Of a stretch of 64,000 nucleotides of DNA, positions 60,585 through 64,000 are shown in pieces. Numbering within the stretch: position 1 is the first letter of the stretch; each line of letters opens with the position of its first letter. A program made the position numbers and the translations under genes. The stretch lies in contig NZ_JAHZBQ010000001.1 in the NCBI RefSeq assembly GCF_019423325.1, positions 124,001 through 188,000 on the forward strand, read 5' to 3'. Origin of the DNA: Campylobacter sp. (lineage in GTDB: Bacteria > Campylobacterota > Campylobacteria > Campylobacterales > Campylobacteraceae). The notes under the pieces were generated by a model. It worked only from the letters and a program-made list of their open reading frames with translations, ran no database searches and was not told the DNA's origin.

Positions 60585-61941
60585 TATAATCCTAAGCGGC
60601 GGCAGCGGCACGAGGCTGTGGCCCATCAGTCGCACGCTTATGCCGAAGCAGTTCGTGCGCCTCTTTGACGATCGCTCGCTTTTCATGATGAGCTACGAGC
60701 GAAACTCCCCGCTATGCGAGCGCACGCTCGTCGTCTCGAACGAGCAGCAGTATTTTTTGGCGCTCGATCAGCTTGAGGCTTTGGGTGCGCGCGGCGTAAA
60801 ATTTTTACTCAAGCCCGTCGGCAGAAATACGGCTCCTGCGATCGCGCTTGCGTGTTTGAGCCTAAAGGCCGAGGAGATCGTTTTTGTAACGCCGAGCGAT
60901 CATCTTATTAAAGACGAAGCTGCGTATAAAAACAGCGTCTTGCGCGCACGCGAGCTTGCAGAGCAGGGGTTTTTGGTGACGTTTGGTATCAAGCCTGCGG
61001 ATGCAAATACGGGCTACGGCTATATCGAAGCAAGCGGCGAGGACGTGTTAAAATTTCACGAAAAGCCGGATCTTGCGGCGGCGCAAAGCTACATAGCGGC
61101 GGGGAATTTTTATTGGAACAGCGGCATGTTTATGTTTAAAGCTGGCGTATTTTTAGGCGAGCTAAAAGCACAGAGCCCTGAAATTTACGAAGCCTGCGTT
61201 CGCGCGCATGAAAATTCTAACGCAGAAAATCCGATTAGAATTAAACTAGGCGATATGCAAGAGATCCCCGCAGATAGCATCGATTACGCAGTTATGGAGC
61301 GCACGAGCCTTGCCAAAGTCGTGCCCGCAGACATCGGCTGGAGCGATCTGGGAAGCTTTGATGGCTTAGACGCCGAGCTGCCTAAAGACGCGAACGGCAA
61401 CACCGCAAGCGAGCAAAATATCGCTCTAAATTCTAAAAACAATCTCATCATCGGCTCGGGCCGCACGATAGCCGCCATAGACGTCGAGGATCTCGCTATC
61501 GTCGATACCAAAGACGCCCTGCTCGTATGTAAAAAAGGCTCTACTCAAAAGGTAAAGCAGGTGGTGGAGCGGCTAGGTAGTAGCGATCTAGCGCGCGTAC
61601 ACGTAACGACACATCGCCCGTGGAGCAGCTACACGGTGCTTGAAGACGAGCGCGGCTACAAGATCAAGCGTATCGTCGTTAAGCCCGGTAAGCGGCTATC
61701 GCTGCAGAAGCACTACCATCGCAACGAGCATTGGATCGTCGTTAGCGGCACTGCGACCGTGACTGTGGGCGAGCGAAATTTCTTGCTGCGCGAGAATGAA
61801 TCGACGTTCATTAGAATGGGCGAGATCCACCGCCTCGCAAACGAGGGCAAAATCCCCGTCGTGCTAATCGAGGCTCAAGTAGGCAGCTATACCGGCGAGG
61901 ATGATATCGTGCGCCTGCAAGATGATTTTAATAGGAGTTAG
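60577..61941 (+). CDS. manC: mannose-1-phosphate guanylyltransferase / mannose-6-phosphate isomerase
   Basis: Bifunctional type II enzyme, 454 residues. Pyrophosphorylase domain begins ILSGGSGTRLWPISRTLMPKQ-like (about 4-24) with FVTPSDHLI near 108; the C-terminal cupin isomerase domain (about 345-454) has HYHRNEHWIVVSGTA and GEIHRLAN. It makes fructose 6-phosphate into mannose 6-phosphate and mannose 1-phosphate into GDP-mannose; phosphomannomutase is not in the window. GC content is like the host core genes, in contrast to the gene it overlaps. Confidence 0.93.
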   Translation: MTNIILSGGSGTRLWPISRTLMPKQFVRLFDDRSLFMMSYERNSPLCERTLVVSNEQQYFLALDQLEALGARGVKFLLKPVGRNTAPAIALACLSLKAEEIVFVTPSDHLIKDEAAYKNSVLRARELAEQGFLVTFGIKPADANTGYGYIEASGEDVLKFHEKPDLAAAQSYIAAGNFYWNSGMFMFKAGVFLGELKAQSPEIYEACVRAHENSNAENPIRIKLGDMQEIPADSIDYAVMERTSLAKVVPADIGWSDLGSFDGLDAELPKDANGNTASEQNIALNSKNNLIIGSGRTIAAIDVEDLAIVDTKDALLVCKKGSTQKVKQVVERLGSSDLARVHVTTHRPWSSYTVLEDERGYKIKRIVVKPGKRLSLQKHYHRNEHWIVVSGTATVTVGERNFLLRENESTFIRMGEIHRLANEGKIPVVLIEAQVGSYTGEDDIVRLQDDFNRS

Positions 61942-61942
61942 G

Positions 61943-63253
61943 ATGAAAAAGCAACTCTGCGTTTTAATAATCTTGGCGGTCGATATTTTCGTCATCTGGC
62001 TTTGCTTCGGACTTGCCGTGGTGCTTAAAAATCTGCTCTACGGCGATAGCGTGCTGCTGGACATCGGCAGGTATCAGGGCTTCGCGCCGTCCTATGTCAT
62101 AATGATATTTCTATTTTTCTATCAGGGGATCTATTCGAGAAGGTATGATTTTTGGCATGAGAGCAGAATTTTAGTAAAAAGCTGTTTTTTGGGGCTTTTG
62201 CTAAGCCTTGCACTGCTTGCTCTAATCAAAGTCAATTACGAATTTTCGCGCGCCAGCTTTATTTTAAGCTTTGCCTTTATGGCGGTAGTTTTGCCGCTTT
62301 TTAAGCTCATAACGAAAAGGAAGCTTTTTAAATTTGGATTATGGCAGAAGAGGGCGAAAATTTTAGGCGAGGGCGAAGAGTTTGAGAGCGCCGTCTTAGA
62401 GAGCGCGTATTTAGGATATGTTAGAGCTCTTGGCGGCGATTACGACGTGTTGTTTATCGGCGGAAGCAGGCTTGGGGCGAAAGCCTTGAACGAGCTTATC
62501 GAGCATAATATCAGAAAGAACAAAGAAATTTTATTCACACCCGTGTTACGCTCATATGATTTCACGCAGACGGATATTTACAGCGTTTTTGCTTCGCGCA
62601 CCAGCCTCTTTGCGATACGAAATTCTCTGAAAAGCCCTTTAAATTTAGCTCTTAAACGCGGGCTTGATTTGGCGCTAATTTTCTTAGCGCTTCCTCTGCT
62701 GGTGCCGATTTTCGGCGTAATCGCGCTGATGATGAAGCTAAAAGAGCCCGCGGGGCGCATATTTTTTTCGCACCAAAGGATGGGATTTGGCGGCAAACCG
62801 TTTGGGTGTCTGAAATTTCGCTCGATGAAAGAGAACGGTGATGAAATTTTAGCTCAGTACCTAAAGCAAAATCCGCAAGAGGTGGAGTATTTTGAAAAAT
62901 ATCACAAATACGAGCACGATCCGCGCATCACGAAGCTGGGCGATTTTTTGCGCAAAAGCTCGCTCGATGAGCTTCCGCAGCTGATCAACGTCTTAAAGGG
63001 TGAAATGAGCATCGTAGGCCCTCGCCCGTGTGCGCAATACGAGCGCAAGGATATGGGCGAATATGCTTCTCTTATCTTATCCGTCAAGCCTGGTATTACT
63101 GGGCTTTGGCAGGTGAGCGGGCGTAGCGATGTGGATTTTGCGACCAGGGCGGGCATGGATGCGTGGTATATGAAAAACTGGTCGATATGGAACGACATCG
63201 TCATTATTTTAAAAACCTTCAAAGTTGTTTTGGCGCGCGAAGGGGCAAGCTGA
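61943..63253 (+). CDS. initiating polyprenyl-phosphate sugar phosphotransferase (WbaP family)
   Basis: 436 residues from the ATG at 61943 with GGAG upstream; the longer frame lies within manC. Five N-terminal helices, a short CoA-binding-like domain (about 140-240), a re-entrant helix (LALKRGLDLALIFLALPLLV, about 233-252) and the bacterial sugar transferase domain with FKCLKFRSM-like CLKFRSMKENGDE, DPRITKLGDFLRKSSLDELPQ and MSIVGPRP. It loads the first sugar phosphate (glucose or galactose in relatives) onto undecaprenyl phosphate. One base after the manC stop; it ends the locus. Confidence 0.9.
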   Translation: MKKQLCVLIILAVDIFVIWLCFGLAVVLKNLLYGDSVLLDIGRYQGFAPSYVIMIFLFFYQGIYSRRYDFWHESRILVKSCFLGLLLSLALLALIKVNYEFSRASFILSFAFMAVVLPLFKLITKRKLFKFGLWQKRAKILGEGEEFESAVLESAYLGYVRALGGDYDVLFIGGSRLGAKALNELIEHNIRKNKEILFTPVLRSYDFTQTDIYSVFASRTSLFAIRNSLKSPLNLALKRGLDLALIFLALPLLVPIFGVIALMMKLKEPAGRIFFSHQRMGFGGKPFGCLKFRSMKENGDEILAQYLKQNPQEVEYFEKYHKYEHDPRITKLGDFLRKSSLDELPQLINVLKGEMSIVGPRPCAQYERKDMGEYASLILSVKPGITGLWQVSGRSDVDFATRAGMDAWYMKNWSIWNDIVIILKTFKVVLAREGAS

Positions 63254-63762
63254 TAGTTTATAGAGTTTAAGACGGGGCTGCCTCTTTTGAGATAAATTTT
63301 AAATTTAATACAGTGCTTCGATCGAGATATTAGAATCTTCTGAGCTAAATTTTGCTATGATTTAAAATACATATACACAACAATGTAATTGCATGAAAAT
63401 AACTAGGAATTCGCGGCGCAAAATTTGAAATTTTGAAATTTCATCGCATGCTTGCGTAAAATAAGACTACGCAAAAATGGTGATAGTTTAATGCAGACGA
63501 CCAAGATTATGTAGTATCGCGGGAAAATTATTAGCGCGAATCGTATTGCTTAAGCACATAAAAAAGGGCGCTACCCGATAAAATTTACTGCCGCTTTCCG
63601 CTTTTGCGCGAATACTACGACGTAAAATTTTTACAAGACAGATAAATTTTACTCTTACTTTCTCGCCGACGTATTTTAAAATTTTAAATTGCCTATCTCG
63701 CAAAAGCGGCAGCTATTTTAAAATTTAGGGAATTTACAGATAAAATTTTGATCTGTTTGAGG
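63254..63762. other. about 500 bases without a gene after the polysaccharide locus
   Basis: Several AAATTT-centred palindromes and a long-range inverted match (CTGCCGC..CTTTTGCG near 63588-63610 against CGCAAAAGCGGCAG near 63699-63712). A minus-strand frame of 71 codons (63488-63703) has no ribosome site. No tRNA or clear terminator is visible. Confidence 0.4.
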
Positions 63763-64000
63763 GATAGGGGGATAGTGTCCGGTAAAATAGACAATGGAAA
63801 TGAGCTATTCGGTAATCATACCATCTCAAATACTACTTACGAATAAAAGGCGATCAACGGATATGAAGCCCTAAAAGCCTATGATCTAAATGGCGATAAA
63901 GTTAATAGATGAAAAGGACGAGATATTTAATAAACTTAAAATTTGGAAAGGTACGAATTCTAACGGTATTACCGACGAAGGAGAGCTAAGCTCGCTTGCG
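63763..64000 (+). pseudogene. decayed fragment of an RTX/haemolysin-type calcium-binding protein
   Basis: Translation gives GKIDNGNELFGNHT, a TAA at 63844, NGYEALKAYDLNGDK, a one-base shift at about 63904, then DEKDEIFNKLKIWKGTNSNG and ITDEGELSSLA to the window edge. This is the pattern of the D-x-N/D-x-D-rich segment (ELFG...GYEAL..D.NGDG.ID..D..F..L..W.D.N.NG) found in large Campylobacter RTX-like or calcium-binding surface proteins. There is no start and no ribosome site. It may continue beyond the window. The two lesions make it a pseudogene unless the sequence is in error. Confidence 0.7.

Noticed and set aside
37939..63253. Insertion sequences or integrase genes at the edges of the AT-rich locus
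   Set aside because: I looked for transposase-like frames and terminal inverted repeats at both junctions and found none.
63254..63300. Intrinsic terminator after the initiating transferase gene
   Set aside because: GGGGCTGCCTC followed by TTTT looks promising, but the arms do not pair over more than a few bases.
63488..63703. 71-codon minus-strand ORF after the polysaccharide locus
   Set aside because: No ribosome site, no family resemblance, AAATTT-rich spacer DNA.

Overview
The window reads as chromosome of an epsilonproteobacterium, most likely an oral, relatively GC-rich Campylobacter (C. gracilis is a guess, not shown). Grounds: two housekeeping blocks whose gene order I recognise from Campylobacter jejuni (pyrH-rpoZ-spoT-tyrS-nitronate monooxygenase-amidase, and yajC-secD-secF-leuS-lptE-folC-M23 peptidase-mfd-DUF815), short spacings with many ATGA overlaps, and an unusual wealth of the palindrome AAATTT.

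Layout. 1-4031: two small tandem membrane proteins, a PepSY membrane protein behind a Fur-box-like site, and an orphan zeta-toxin-like kinase. 4032-15277: a mostly minus-strand block with a two-subunit threonine/serine exporter, an orphan low-complexity ORF, an EnvC-like amidase activator, FtsX, FtsE, TrmB, an Fn3 lipoprotein and an RluD-type pseudouridine synthase; rodA runs the other way, followed by two membrane proteins. 15949-23171 (minus): pyrH, rpoZ, spoT, tyrS, nitronate monooxygenase and AmiC-type amidase. Lnt lies on the minus strand at 23236-24582. 24555-37936 (plus) is one long transcription unit for Sec, tRNA charging, LPS assembly, folate, peptidoglycan trimming and DNA repair. 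37939-63253 (plus) is a surface-polysaccharide locus. The window ends in a decayed RTX-like gene.

How the parts work together. FtsE-FtsX, the EnvC-like protein (LytM site visibly degenerate) and the AmiC-type amidase form a plausible septal peptidoglycan-splitting module. The polysaccharide locus has an initiating phosphoglycosyltransferase, ManC (GDP-mannose), WecB/WecC (UDP-ManNAcA), at least four cytoplasmic glycosyltransferases, GT-C-like membrane proteins, two methyltransferases around a deacetylase-like protein, an acyltransferase, a two-domain oxidoreductase, a Wzx flippase and a heparinase-like lyase. That fits a Wzx-dependent polymer; no Wzy is recognisable with confidence. Much of it is far more AT-rich than its flanks, and composition changes gene by gene, so it looks like a mosaic acquired by transfer.

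The most striking signal is outside that locus. Several host genes (trmB, the RluD-type gene, folC, a membrane-protein tail and an ORF made almost only of this material) carry long in-frame low-complexity inserts studded with RAATTY hexamers (AAATTT, AAATTC, GAATTC). The hexamer is read in different codon phases and so gives different peptide repeats (DKI/DEI, QNF/QNS, NLN), which suggests that the pressure acts on the DNA. RAATTY is the sequence whose adenine methylation by CtsM governs DNA discrimination in C. jejuni natural transformation, so a link to DNA uptake is a testable hypothesis. Other points: a perfect ~650-bp repeat between two adjacent glycosyltransferase-like genes, and G8 and G7 tracts in adjacent polysaccharide genes that could be phase-variable.
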